The notes under the pieces: generated by a model
Database searches by the model: none
What the model was told of the DNA's origin: nothing
Seen by the model: only the letters and a program-made list of their open reading frames with translations
Part shown: piece after piece, positions 1 to 11,129 of the stretch
Layout: the number at the start of each line of letters is the position of its first letter
Position numbering within the stretch: the stretch's first letter is position 1
From: Parelaphostrongylus tenuis
Taxonomy: Eukaryota; Nematoda; Chromadorea; Rhabditida; Metastrongylidae
Reading direction: 5' to 3'
NCBI GenBank assembly: GCA_019055375.1
Contig: JAHQIW010004735.1
Span: forward strand, 124,001-188,000
Length of the DNA stretch: 64,000 bases
Made by a program: the position numbers and the translations under genes

Positions 1-1034
1 TCTCCGTTTTGGAAAAAAAGACTTTAGATCTTCCGTGTTACTCTGATACTCCATTTTTTCCCACACAAACATATGCCTTTTTGCGCTTATAAAATCTTAT
101 GTACGGAGAAAAACTCTTAGTGCGAAAAGTAACATTCTGTTCGCTTTCACAGCGTTCTGTGAACACCTTTTTGAAACCACTCTACTCTCACACTGGCGCT
201 ATCGAATGACTATTAAATGCAAGGCGAAAACCTATCGGTAGACTCCAGCTGAGCAAACAAAGCAAACAGAGTGCTAAACCTAGCATTATCATTTCGCTGC
301 TAAGACGCAATAAGAAAGGTTCTCTAGAAACCAGACCAGACTATTATTGATATAATCAAGATTTATGCCTCAGATAGATCATAGAAGCCGGAGAAAAACG
401 TGCTTTTTCCAGCGAAAAAGGCTTTCAGGAAATCGTGCTTCTGTTTTACACCGTCTCGAAAGGGGTTAAAGTGTCATGCTTAGAGAACAGCATTCCCTAT
501 CCTCTCGTGGAATATCACAGATGGCAGAACTGTTGATTAAATGCCGAAAGTGCATCAAAAGAGTATATTGGAAAGAAACTGCGTTAAAATGATTACGTAC
601 CAGCCACTGTCCCACCCGTCTTCCCTTGCCTTCTTCCTTGAACGCGCAATAGAATCAATTCACAACATAGCCGGTCCGCAGACATTAAACATATTGCTGA
701 GCACTGAATGATAATTACTACCATTAGAAAGAGCGAGTGTGATGCACCGGTTAGAGGCGCCGTGATACACACACCTGGCCGATCACTCAATGGTCGAAGG
801 TTTGATCGCGAGTTTGAGCTCACCCAAAGCTCCATACCTTGGGAGATGATGATGAGAGATGACACTTGTTTGGAATGACAGCAGCACTTGCTTGATACCT
901 TAATAGGTCTCTCTGAGTCACTGTAATGGCTACATATGCATTCAGTCTACTGAAATATTGCTATAACGAGTTTCATTAGTATGCTTGCGAGTGGGCTTAA
1001 TAACGAAGTTATTCACTGGTTTTCACTTATTTCT

Positions 1035-1345
1035 CAATAGAAGGCGGGAAGGCGGCAGCCGAGTAGTGATGTAGACTGTCAGAAAGAAAGGTGCTGGTTC
1101 TTTTTCCTCCAAGACATTCATCTACAATCAATGAACTAGCGTTTTAGGAATCAACCTAGTTCAAAGATTGCAAGCGAAATTGACTTGACCACTATTCTAC
1201 GACGTTCATGAGGGAAACGATATCCTCAAGCGGCAGCCGAAGCAATGCACGAAATGTTGTAAGACCTTTGTAAAAGATAAATGCGAGACACGAATCGAAT
1301 GTTAGAAGTACTGGGATCCGCACGGGCAGAAATGTGACAACGGGT
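1035..1345 (+). repeat. tRNA-derived SINE, family S2
   Basis: A dispersed element whose 3' part has the recognisable ending GAAGTACTGGGATCCGCAC followed by a GTGACAACGGGTCA-like tail. The same body (a GATTGCAAG...TTGACC...ACGTTCATGA core, then the ending) is seen, more or less decayed, at 33712-34030, 48478-48745, 32040-32275, 50210-50475 and 25480-25660, and in the duplicate block at 35235-35550. Its 5' part resembles a tRNA A-box region (GCCGAGTAGTGATG). The number of dispersed copies in one window is what supports a SINE. Confidence 0.6.
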
Positions 1346-1424
1346 CATATGAACCCAAATGAACAAATAGATTCTTGGTGTTCATATGTTAGGCAGCGAC
1401 AAACTTTTGAGCCAATCTCATTCG

Positions 1425-2200
1425 ATGGGCAGGAAATTTTCATAGAAGTATTAGTAATCATTGGAAAGCTTAAATCTCTGGCTACAAGTCTACGCTGCCG
1501 GTTTTTGATACACCCTTTCATAACACTGTAGCATCCAGAATGAGATTTGTTTCACAGTCACCTTCCGTTATCACTTTTATCGCGCATATAAATCGTTGGA
1601 AGCACGAAAAGCATATCACCTTGTAGAGAGTCTCCGTACAAATATAATTTACGCTTTTATCTACTGTTTCTGTCGGTGCTGTGGAAAGATCTCGAATGGA
1701 ATAACAATATTGCAAACGCGATCGATCACCCGACCTCCCTTACCCAACCCTTGCTCAGTGAGTTGGCCGGTGAACAAAGTCTCCGAAGAGTCTCATAGCC
1801 ACATAAAATGTTGAGGGAAGCCACAGCCACGACTTGTTAGTAAGGTAATCGCCAGAAATGCCGCTTAGCGCGACAGCGATCTACCACATTGTGCGTTAAC
1901 ACGGCGGCAGCTATTGTTATTTTACTGATGATTTATGCACGGCATTGACAGAAACTCAAGATAGATTCGCGGATTCTGATACTACGGAAATTCTCTACAT
2001 GCCAACATGCTTTTCGAGCTTCCAGCGATTCATACTCATGTTAAAAATGAAGTCCAAAGGCGAGTGAGAAACTAAATTCTAAACTGGATGCCACAGCGCT
2101 ACAAAAGGGAGTTTTGAAAACCGTCGACGTAAAGTTGTAGCCAGAGATTTAAGCTTTCTAACGATTGCTAACACTCACTCGTACGAAAAGTACCTGTGCA
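1425..2200. repeat. Foldback element FB-1 (long inverted repeat)
   Basis: The left arm (about 1440-1640; TTAGTAATCATTGGAAAGCT then TCTACGCTGCCGG) is the reverse complement, with divergence, of the right arm (about 1990-2190; ...GTCGACGTAAAGTTGTAG... then AACGATTGCTAACACTCA). There is no ORF of size. Related foldback elements lie at 2700-3575, 46940-47600 and 58015-59070 and in the duplicated block, so this is a multi-copy MITE-like family. Confidence 0.6.
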
Positions 2201-2419
2201 ACGAAAGAAATTGGCTTGTGAAAATTATTCGCCGCTTTACATATAAGTACCAAATTTCTTCTACAGTTACAACTATGTGAAATAAATGCAAACCTGATTA
2301 AAATCACGTGCGGTTCGTCTCGGCTTCAACGATCGTTATCGATGTTTACAACGTCTGAAGACTAGCGAGCATGACGTCGCGCTGAATATCATTCTATAAA
2401 CTTTAGAACCTAATTAAGT

Positions 2420-2620
2420 TTCAAATACACTTGAGAGAATTGAGTGGTGAGCACAGATTCAACCTCGGCTGGACGCAAACCTGCGTTTCATCCGTAGAGA
2501 GGGCACGTGCTACCCACTACACCACAAAGGCACCGCTTCACCACCTAGTAAAGTTGTCAGTAGAATTTGGGGCTTAGGAAAAGCTATGACATGGCATGTG
2601 CGATGAACGTCGAAGACGCC
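2420..2620 (-). repeat. tRNA-derived SINE, family S1 (decayed)
   Basis: On the minus strand the segment carries a degenerate A box, CACAAAGG-to-acceptor remnants and a decayed B box that line up with the intact tRNA-like heads at 51608-51679 and 52052-52123. The flanking sequence ATTGAGTGGTGAGCA is shared with the other members at 6610-6885 and 51560-51800. A copy sits in the duplicate block at about 36630-36820. Confidence 0.55.
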
Positions 2621-2699
2621 CTCCACTTGACTTCCGTGACTGATCTGAGTGGGTGGTGCGCAAAGTATATATATAGGCTTATGGGTTCTTCTTTCTGAT

Positions 2700-3575
2700 T
2701 AGGAAGGAACAAATGAAAATCGATCTCATTAGTTGGAGAGGGAGCTTTTCATAGGAAAGTTAGTCACCATTGGAAAGCTGAGAATTGACTCTGCCGCTCT
2801 ACATCGTCGATTTTTCAAAAAAATTTCTCATAACGCTGCAGCATCCACATCAAAAATTATGTGCTCACTCGCCTCTCGCCTTCATTTTTATCACGCACAT
2901 AGCTGGAAGCCGAAAAGCACATCAGTGTGCGAAGAAATTTTTCGTAACAACTTAGTAAATTGTTTTATTTGAAAATCCTTTCAAAACGAAAGAAAAATTT
3001 CCAATTGAGTGACAATATATCGATCGTCCCGCCTCGCCCCGCTCCTGCCACGGCCGTCACCTTGTCGAGTAGCCTGTAAACAACCTGTCCAAAATGTAAA
3101 ACTCGATCTTATTTTCCTTATAAACCGTGATTCCAGAACATAGGCACATCGCTATAATCAGAAGACATTACGCTATTAGATAACTACTAATAATCAACAG
3201 AAATAGCTCTGTTTGGCGAGGTTTGAAGCACAAATCGAAAGACCGGAAGAGATCAAAACATCAAAAGAGCTTTCTCGAAAAGCAAACATATTTTTGAGCT
3301 TCTCAAAATCTGTGCTATCAAATGAGTACCAGCACTCCAAGGAAGGAGATTTGTCCAGCGAAACATAAGCGAGATAAGGGGAAAAAACACGTGGTTTTAT
3401 AAACCATGATTTATTTTGAATGTTATAGCGTAATAAAGAGGTGTATCAAAAAGCGGTGACGTGGGGTTGTAGCGTCAAGTCTCAATTTTCGAATGATTAG
3501 TAACACTCCTATGAAAAGATCTTTGCAAGCAAATGAGATCGGATTTTTATTTGTTCCTTACTTATCAGAAAGAAA
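2700..3575. repeat. Foldback element FB-2
   Basis: The left arm at about 2705-2850 (GAACAAATGAAAATCGATCT ... CATCGTCGATTTTTC) is an inverted, diverged version of the right arm at about 3420-3575 (AAAAAGCGGTGACGTGGGG ... AATGAGATCGG). The interior is unique and non-coding. Related elements with the same arm sequences are at 36905-37775 (duplicate) and 58015-59070, so this is one member of a dispersed family rather than a chance inverted repeat. Confidence 0.6.
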
Positions 3576-3837
3576 CCTAATATGAAATGTATATGTATAT
3601 TTACCACTTGCATAATATCTATACACTTACTTACCGTACCCTCACGAGGTGAACATGGTGTGATCGCTCGCGAACGGCGCATGAACGAAGAATGAACGAA
3701 CGGTCATCTACCAGTGAGCGTATCGATCGGAACATCCGCCATGCCCAGGAGAGCTGCTTCGCGACCGCACGCAAGCGGTCCAATTTTGGCTTTGGCTTAG
3801 CAGCGGCGGTTCCTGCCTCGTCAATCACGGCGACCAG

Positions 3838-4095
3838 TCCACAGTGTTGAGTGGTTAGTGATGCTGCTGGCCATCGGGAAGAATGTAGCTGGTTCGATAT
3901 TCTTCGACGACGCTTCGCAGCAGATTTCCAGTGAATTGTTAAACCTTTGAGTGCGACAGACTCACGGCGCTAGCCTCGCCTCACCACTCGCAGCAAGCAG
4001 TTGCAGTGCCGAGTGGTCAATGATATTGTTGGCTATCGGAAAGATGGTTGCTGGTTCGATATTCTTCCACGACGCTTCACGGCAGATTTTTTTGG
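3838..4095 (+). repeat. Tandem imperfect repeat, period about 180 bp
   Basis: Two copies of a segment containing GCTGGTTCGATATTCTTC and ACGACGCTTC lie about 180 bp apart at about 3840-3932 and 4012-4090. The copies differ by substitutions. The second copy spans the right edge of the 4-kb duplication. Confidence 0.6.
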
Positions 4096-4417
4096 TGCTA
4101 CTTTTTGCTGCCGACTAGTTTTGAATATTCTTCCATGGTGGTTATAGAGAAAAACGCTCGGTTGTCTTATAAATCTTCACTTTTGATGCAAAATGTGAAC
4201 TCATGAGGTAACAGCGCACATTGAACTTTTTCCCATTCCTTTCCACAATATTGTAAGAGTCGAATTTAATAACATACGATGTACAACTTTTTGAAAGAAA
4301 CTTTTTTGAGTGGATGCAAAGTTTGGAAGAACCTGTGCGCTGGTTACGTTGATACACCATGTATCCACGTTCCATATAAAAAAAGTAGTGATTTCTAGAA
4401 CATTTGAATGTTTGCTT

Positions 4418-5400
4418 TCGCTATAATTACATCTATAGAAGAACCTTCAATACTAATCGACATTACAAATTAGAACCAAAAAGTGTACTACGAAGCGTTC
4501 TGGTAGAGGAACGATCCAAAATCTTTTTCCCGATGTCCAGCAGCATAATTAACCTCTCGGCACTACGAACTGCTCGCCGTGAGCGGCGAGGAGGAATAGC
4601 GCCGTGAGTCTGTTGCACCAAAAGGGTTAACTCAGGAAGATTTACTTAAGCAATGCATAACTTTATTCAAAAAAAGTGTACTTATTCACATGACTGCTTC
4701 AACATCTCTCTGTGAAAAAAGTACTCTCGTTTATTCTAAGTACGTTGATTATCGTAAGAATACAAAAGCCATTTAGGAGTTATTTGCCTAATTAGACTGC
4801 TCTCTTCGTATCGCTTATTGTCTGTGAAAGGTAAAAATAACAGTTCTTTGCTTCAGCGTTTCAAGGGATGCCCCACGCATTTGTCTCCATCTAGCACCAT
4901 TTGAGGTGCTTATGCTACCTGGTCTTAACAGTAACTCGTGGTCTCCTGTCAGTGTATCAAGTCAGTGCAATCCTCCCACATAAGTCTGGGATACCAATTC
5001 ACCGACCCCGATAGATAAAGAGCTTAGTGAGCCTTAAGCGTGGGAACAAGCTACCAACCATCGTGATCGACCACGTGTGTGTCGCAGAGCATTTTTAAAC
5101 GATTGCATCACAAGCATTCTTATGAAAAAAAGGTTCGTTTTGATTACCAGGACGAATGAGTATGCGGGTAACAATTTCTCATATGAGTGTCAGTATTTAT
5201 TCGGAATCTTAGATATCCGGTTAGAGCCATACGTGGGCGGTTTTCAAAAATGCTTTCTTGTAACGTTGTAGCATTTAAATGAGACTATGTTTCACATCTT
5301 CCACGCGCTTTCATCTTTGACACGTGTATAATTCGCTTGAAGTACGAGAAGCATATCAACGTGTCGAGAACCTTTTGTGTTATCTGAGGCAATCACTTGA
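4418..5400 (+). repeat. Dispersed repeat D2, copy 1
   Basis: About 1 kb recurs in the same orientation at 46234-47226. Shared landmarks include ATAATTACATCTATAGAAGA at the left, the GC-rich string GCTCGCCGTGAGCGGCGAGG, AACTCGTGGTCTCCTGTCAG in the middle and GAGGCAATCACTT at the right. No ORF is conserved between the copies. The right third resembles one arm of the foldback family. Confidence 0.8.
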
Positions 5401-5441
5401 TATATATACATATATGTATATATATATATACATATATAATA
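5401..5441. repeat. TA microsatellite
   Basis: Run of (TA/CATA)n dinucleotides at the right edge of repeat D2. Confidence 0.95.
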
Positions 5442-5794
5442 TAATGAGGTTTTGATTTCAAGCACACTTTACTGCTGCAAAAAATAGGTTCCTGGAGAGG
5501 CTTCTCACACATATTTTAGTAGGAAAGGTTTCTGAATGCCCCAAAACTTTCTTTCACGGAAGCAAAAGCTCATCAAAATGGATAATATTACACTTTCGCC
5601 TCTTTTTCCACGGTTTTTTTTCTGCAGTGTTGTAGAACTTTCTTAGTTTATTATTTAGCACTATGTATGATCCGTATCACATTTTCTTTTTTCACTGTGA
5701 GCATCCCAGTACATTTAGCATTTGACTCGTCTTTCGCCTTCTTTTTGATCTCCTGAAATGCTAGTTCAGCAGGTCTCCTTGCTATCTTGAGGAT

Positions 5795-5915
5795 AGCCTG
5801 GCTGTGGCCCATCATAGGTCGTTTGTTGTCGACTGCCGGAGAGTGTTGGTGGTGGAGATCAACTCCCGCCGCCCCGCGACGAGCATCACGACCACTCGGC
5901 TTCAGCCCTCATGAT
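5795..5915 (+). repeat. Short dispersed repeat (pair with 33080-33205)
   Basis: A GC-richer segment with GTTGTCGACTGC, GGTGGAGAT and the CCGCGACGA-CATC-ACCACTCG string recurs in the same order and orientation at 33080-33205. The function is unknown; no coding potential is conserved. Confidence 0.6.
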
Positions 5916-6609
5916 GTAAAATTGCTATTCAAACACATTAAAAAACAAATGCATTACCAATGAAATATACATAAACCACCAACGATATATAACGTAACAG
6001 CCTCGATAATAGCGGAAAACCTTCTTGCAGATTATACAGAATGTTTGAGCATTGTTTTAACTGTAAAAGGCTCTATCAACGTCTGTTCACCAATTTTCCC
6101 TCTTTGACTGACTATGAAACCTCCTTCAATGACTATGACGGTCTGAAATTCGTTGCTATACTACGCGATTTTAGGGATAGCACGCTTCACCTGCAGGTCG
6201 ATCGCGCGTACTGCCGCGGCAGCGACCAACGTGGCGCTCCTTCTTATCAGGGGCCGTCCCCAAAGAGTTATTTGAGCTGAGTCACAAACGGGAAATTATG
6301 CAGGTTTTTTTGAATGGGTGAAATTGTATGTATTATTTGCAAGGCAATCTTAATTGTCGAACTCGCTTTCTTCAACACTTCCAGCATTTAAAAATCCACG
6401 AATTGGAATAAATGTAATTGAAATCTGTTTCATAACTACTTTACGTAAAAATCATCAGAGGCACCGACATCGTGTTTTGAACCACGTATTCTGCTTTTTC
6501 ACCTATATTCGCTGCCCATTCCTAGACTCGAGTTATAATAGTGAATATTCGTAGTTCACCTCACTTGTACGCCTTACTGTTCAGAGTAGCTGATGTAAAT
6601 TTTTGATAG

Positions 6610-6885
6610 GTAATTCTTGAAATTTCTGTGTTTTTGCTGCATTTTTCGCAAAGTTGTGATATTTCATACATACCTAAGAAAATTGAATGGTGAGCAAAAA
6701 TACGACCTCACCTAGGAGACGAACCTGCGTTCCATCCATACCGAAAACGCGTGTTACCACTACACCACAGAGGTACATTCGCTTCACCATTCATTCTTCA
6801 GCATCTCTAAAGTAGCTGTCAGCCACCAATCTTTAACAGGTTTTCTCAGGTATGCGATTCCGCTTTATAAACACAGTTGTGCTGG
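6610..6885 (-). repeat. tRNA-derived SINE, family S1
   Basis: The minus strand aligns with the intact S1 units near 51.6 and 52.05 kb over the whole length. It has the shared 3' flank (AATTGAATGGTGAGCA), a decayed tRNA head (ACCACTACACCACAGAGG on the plus strand) and the shared body (CTGTCAGCCACCAATCTTTA, GGTATGCGATTCCGCTTTAT). The body downstream of the tRNA head is what distinguishes a SINE from an isolated tRNA gene. Confidence 0.65.
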
Positions 6886-7284
6886 AAGTAATTTTTTGAT
6901 TTATATTGCATTTCTAATCTAATGTTCGCTTTTGCGCTTTTCGCACGGTCGCGATAATTTTTGTGTCGCAGAATACCGGCTGTATGATGATTAGAGCTTG
7001 CTTATAGCTCTTTTCACTTCATATGCGTTGTCTCAACACTTTCTAAGTCCGGCCAAAAGTCGTTAAAATTTTTGGTGCAGTTCTTGACCAAGCTCTGTTG
7101 CCGGAGTGGTTGTGCCAAAAATTACGGTGTCGTAACAGGTGTTGAATTTAGGACGTTAATATTTGGAAAGACTCCCACGACTTTGCATCCAACAAGTGGA
7201 ATTTTTTTGAAAAACTCACTGAAATTTTGACTCAAAGACATGAATGTCTTCATGAAGTTTGCAGTGAAAGTTTGCTTCCTGACA

Positions 7285-7289
7285 ATATA

Positions 7290-7323
<34 letters not shown>

Positions 7324-7350
7324 CATATATATATGTACATATATATATAA
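7285..7350. repeat. TA/CATA microsatellite
   Basis: About 65 bp of TA repeats with interspersed CATA and GTACA units. It generates spurious Tyr/Ile-rich ORFs on the minus strand. Confidence 0.95.
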
Positions 7351-7525
7351 TGCGAACATAAAACACGATTTTTCGGAAGTGGATGGTCTGGAAAGTAAAA
7401 TCCTGCATCCATTTCGAGAAATTTTTACCAATTAGCTTGATGAAGATCTTGTTATCATCGATTCAATCATCTGCAACGGGCACTAGCAGTTCAAATTTCA
7501 CTGTGAATCCACCAAAAACTTCCCG

Positions 7526-7897
7526 ATGGAGGCTTCTCGTCAGAAGGAACGCCATGGTATGTCGAGTAGTTGGAATATTTTCTTGGTAGTGATTTTAACT
7601 TTTATAATTTTTCGGTTGATCGGCCTCCATAGGTCACTAAATGCAGAGATGTACTGTCTGTTCAACCACGTAATGAGAGTAATGAACGCAATTTGTGCAT
7701 CTTGCCGAAATCTTGAAAGGCACATCAGCCACGATCACTCTGTTGAAATGACAGTGAGGGCAATCATCAAGGGTGAAAATAAGTGGTATGAAAGGATTTA
7801 TCAGGAAAAAAACTTTAAGCGGCAGCAGCTGAAGAAGGCAGATCAGTTACGGAACATCGCTTTCGCGATAACGAATTTCGCTGGTACACAAACATGA
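7526..7897 (+). CDS. Unassigned ORF, possible membrane-anchored protein
   Basis: A 123-codon ATG-to-stop ORF. I do not recognise the protein. It has a hydrophobic stretch near residues 18-35 (IFLVVILTFIIFRLIGL) that could be a signal anchor, followed by a polar, His/Lys/Arg-containing C-terminal half with no cysteine or catalytic motif I can name. There is no visible neighbour or operon context, and the flanks are repeats. It is longer than most random ORFs in this AT-rich region, but no splice signals or homology support it, so it may be fortuitous. Confidence 0.25.
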   Translation: MEASRQKERHGMSSSWNIFLVVILTFIIFRLIGLHRSLNAEMYCLFNHVMRVMNAICASCRNLERHISHDHSVEMTVRAIIKGENKWYERIYQEKNFKRQQLKKADQLRNIAFAITNFAGTQT

Positions 7898-7899
7898 AA

Positions 7900-8970
7900 A
7901 AGAAGTGAATCTTCTGAGTACAACATGACACAATAGCGCACGCAATGTTTTCTTACCTTAATGGTAATTTGCTATCCGCTTGTAAGACCGGCAATTTTTA
8001 GAAGAACAAGGTGTTATCCATGAACATCGGAGAGCAAGTATCCTATACAATTCCTATATACATATCCTATATACATACAGCATAGAATGGCGGTGAACAT
8101 TCGACTCGAATCATTGCGGTTCAAGAAAGCGAAAGAGCCGAAATGTTTTTTCGATTAAAGATTTGTAATAACGTCGTTTTAGCTAGCTCATGAAATGAGA
8201 AATGATACTATTGCACATACCACGGCTGAACAAGCATCGCATCACTGAAAAATATTTCTAGTCCATTCATTTTCATCATATATCTCTCAGCGAAGGTTTT
8301 CTGCCTTGATAAAGAATCATGATAAGATTGCTAGGAAGCTATGCATCTCAAAGGCTTTCTGCCAAGACAGACGATTACATTGATACTCCCTAATGCGGTG
8401 ATAATTTATGTTTGAAAAATGTGGAGCAAATTGATGGTTGCAGTTGACTTAGCATTAACTATCTCAATAGAATCACTTGATTTGTGATACGATTTGACAT
8501 TACGTGTTCAACACTTCGATCAGGGATCATATCACTTTTGGTAAATACTAACATGTCACGATAAATCCGAGCACTATGGACTAAGCTAGCGTACCTACGC
8601 TTGAACACAATTCGTATTCATCGAGTATTAGGTATAGGAAGGGATAAACGCTAATTCAAAGATATTCTGTAGGCTGCAGAAATGAGATCTCTTATGATTC
8701 AAAAACACCTGCCAAATGCGTATTCGAAGCCGAGGTGATTAACGTCGCTTCCTACATTACTGTGATCTCTCCATGCATTCATTTGATTCGAAACTAGTTT
8801 TTAGTAGCTTCGTTTTCGTTCAATCAAGAATTATCGGATGAGTTTACTTCAACACTTTAATAAGATATGACGAAAACAATGTTGAATACTCAGAGAGAAT
8901 AATGTTACAGTGGTATAGAACATATATAGTCTCTATTCTAGATCGTCATTTAGTTACATGCAGCAAGGAG
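7900..8970. other. Intergenic stretch, nothing supported
   Basis: No long ORF, tRNA or recognised repeat. Only a short CTATATACATAC-type direct repetition near 8045-8085. Confidence 0.5.
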
Positions 8971-9057
8971 TCTGACAATTGTTGAAAGTCCCCGGATCTC
9001 AGAGACGATCTTTATTAAAATCCGCTCGGTTATTCAGATCCGCTGTGATTTCTTCTG

Positions 9058-10236
9058 TTATGAGCACTTTTCGTAGCTGCTCCATTTATGATCGAGGTTT
9101 TTTTCATTTGTCTCATAGTTTGTTCCAGATTGCAGTAACTTCAATTTTTCTAACAGTTTTAATCTCCACAACTTCGCTTTCGATGCTCTCTTTCCCTTGA
9201 CATTAACTGGCTCCTTCAAATTGATAACCACTTGCAGTAGCCTGGTCATCTTCCATATATCTATGCCGTCTGAACAGCTTCGCAGTTTTCTGAATTCAGC
9301 GCTTCCCTTTTCCATACTTTTCCACTCTGAACTTTCTTTACTCGTATTTTTTCTTTTCATAGTTCCTTTATCTGCTTTTGCTTTCCCTGTGTTTGCCATT
9401 TCTGCGTTTCTTTTTTTTAGTGCGTTCTTTATTATTGTGCTTCGTTTATCTGCGCTTATTTTTGTTGCGCTTCTTTTTTCTGCGCTTAACAGTTTTGCGC
9501 CTTTTTAATCGGCTTTTCGTTTTTCCACGCATCTTTTTAATGTGCTTCCTTCTATTGCACTTCCTTTTATTGCACTTCTATTACCGCGCTTCCTTTTTTT
9601 GTGCTTGCCAATTCTGCCCTCCTTTCTAAGCTTTCCTTTATTGGGCTTGTTTTCCCTCTGCTTACTTTTTCTGAGCTTACTTTCTCTGCACTTGCCAATC
9701 CTGCGCTTTTATTTTATACGCTTCCCTTTATTGCGCTTCTTTTTCCTGCTCTTCCTTTTTCTACTCTTTCTTTCACCGCGTCTTTTTCTGCACCTGCCAA
9801 ATTTGCGCTACTTTTTCTGCGCTTCCCTTTTAAGCGCTTGCCTCATCCGTGCTTACTTCGTCTGCGCTTTCTTTTATTGTGTTTCTTTTCTCTGCTCTTC
9901 CTTTTTTGTGCACTTACCGACTTAGTGCCTCTTGTTCGTGCTCTTCCTTTTATTGTGCTTCCTTTGTGTGCGCTTACTTCTAGTGTGCCTCCTTCTTCTA
10001 CGCTCGCCAATTCTGCACTTCTTTTGTCTGAATTTGCTTGCTCTAAGCTTGCCAATGCTGCGCTTGCCTTCGCTGCTCTTCTTTTTTCTGCGCTTGCCTT
10101 TACTACGATTCCCTTTTCTACACTAGCTTTCGCTGCTTTATCCTTTTCAGCCCTCCTTGCTTGTGCGCTTCTTTTGTCTACACTTCTGTCACTTCCTTTC
10201 TCTGCGCTTTCATGGCACCTGCATAGTGGACCCGTT
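9058..10236 (-). pseudogene. Degenerate low-complexity coding region (Lys/Ser/Ala/Glu repeats)
   Basis: On the minus strand, long stretches translate as a five-residue repeat of the type (K/R/G)-S-A-(E/I)-K. From about 10236 the frame reads through units such as SAEKG, SAEKR and ASVEKG to a TGA at 9843-9845. A second open block runs from about 9506 to the stop at 9058 and ends in a highly basic, non-repetitive tail (KLWRLKLLEKLKLLQSG). Between them the frame is broken by stops (for example near 9695). A 15-bp unit length keeps frame, and charged residues on one strand contrast with Leu/Phe-rich nonsense on the other, so the minus strand is the likely coding one. I do not recognise a family. 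It could be a decayed gene, exons separated by introns, or a pure minisatellite. Confidence 0.4.
9390..10215. repeat. Imperfect minisatellite, 15-bp period
   Basis: About 820 bp built from variants of a 15-bp unit, on the plus strand roughly TGCGCTTCCTTTTAT and relatives. The period is clearest at 9540-9600, where successive units start TGTGCTTCC, TGCACTTCC, TGCACTTCT, GCGCTTCC. Substitutions are frequent, so the array is old. It overlaps the minus-strand repeat-coding region. Confidence 0.8.
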
Positions 10237-10736
10237 GAATATCGCTAAATATAAAATCAAATCTCAAAGACTTAAGGCCAATTTGCTGAGGTTATCATGG
10301 CGAAATATGAGGATCTTTACTGACTCTATGTCACCATATGAAGCAGTAATGTAATAGGTAGTTAATTGTGTAACGGATGGTCTTCCACTCTTCTCTTCAT
10401 TGGATTTATCTGTTCTTAAAGTGTAGATACATTGCTATCTATACACATGAGCATAAGTATACTTGAGTCTATATAAAAACTTTACTATTTAGTTGAGATT
10501 CACTGTTGTAGAAATATATGGCATTCAGTTCGAAACATGTCGCGATGAAATAGCTAATCTCAACAAGCTAGTGAGAAACATTTTTCACGTTATATGGAAA
10601 TCTGGTAAGCTGTCTATCAGTAAAATGCAGGGTATTCAGGTTTTTATGACTATATCTTTGATAAGTTTTGGCATTGGAGAAATAAACACCAAGTTTACCA
10701 CCAGAATTAGCTAAAATGCATAATTTTGCTATCAGC

Positions 10737-11117
10737 CACAACAAATATTTCCAAGTGAATTATTGGAAACATGAATAACATGCTAATAGCAATGAATAAC
10801 ATTATGAAAAAAGCTGCAACAGTTTCATTTTTCTCTTTTTCGCACCGTGAAACCAACCGTGATCTTAATATTTGCTGGCGTAATGTGATAAACAGTTGTA
10901 CAAAACACAATCACGGCTCCATCATTAGTTATTATAGCGTAGTTTATTGTAAGAGTTGCATCCTCCTCGTCAATTATCTAATCAGTTATTTCAAAAATGA
11001 TCCTTACCTCCGCCATGTTGTACTGCTGCAATCGAAAAGGCATTAAACTATATGGGTTGAGAGTAAGACAGCAGAACATCATAGCGTCAATGATTTCAGT
11101 TCTCTTTTGATGATAAC
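10737..11117 (-). pseudogene. SLC6-like transporter fragment (TM1-TM2), frameshifted
   Basis: This is an inverted, intron-containing duplicate of the first two exons of the SLC6-like gene at 50527-50968. Exon a' spans 11117 down to 11008 and ends at a GTAAGG donor. The intron of about 194 bp is itself homologous to the 196-bp intron of the plus-strand copy. Exon b' starts at 10813 after TTGCAG and encodes a TM2-like helix (MLFIAISMLFMFPIIHLEIF). Exon a' is one base shorter than its homologue (ATGCC against ATGATC), which shifts the frame before the conserved YGG-AFF junction. Homology stops near 10737. Retention of the intron shows DNA-level duplication rather than retrocopying. Confidence 0.65.
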
Positions 11118-11129
11118 CTGGAAAATTCA

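Larger units (their letters stand above)
1..4055 (+). repeat. Segmental duplication, copy 1 (about 4 kb)
   Basis: This block recurs in the same orientation at 34202-38262 with only scattered substitutions and small indels (I judge well over 90 percent identity by eye). The left edge is not visible because the window starts inside it. The right edge is near 4055, after which the copies diverge. It carries no supported gene: it contains a tRNA-derived SINE (about 1035-1345), a foldback element (about 1425-2200), a second SINE (about 2420-2620) and another foldback element (about 2700-3575). ORFs in it are short and not conserved between the two copies, so I treat it as repeat DNA. Confidence 0.9.

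Noticed and set aside
593..865. 90-codon minus ORF, also present at 34753-35064
   Set aside because: It lies in the 4-kb duplicated repeat; the two copies diverge at their ends by indels and no domain is recognisable.
7122..7431. Minus-strand ORFs rich in Tyr/Ile
   Set aside because: Produced by reading through the TA microsatellite at 7285-7350.
9390..10215. Possible CRISPR-like or satellite array
   Set aside because: No constant repeat with unique spacers; a degenerate 15-bp unit in eukaryotic DNA is a minisatellite.
9601..10248. 215-codon plus-strand ORF, Leu/Phe/Ala-rich
   Set aside because: It is the antisense of the 15-bp minisatellite; the hydrophobic composition follows from CTT/TTT units, not from a membrane protein.
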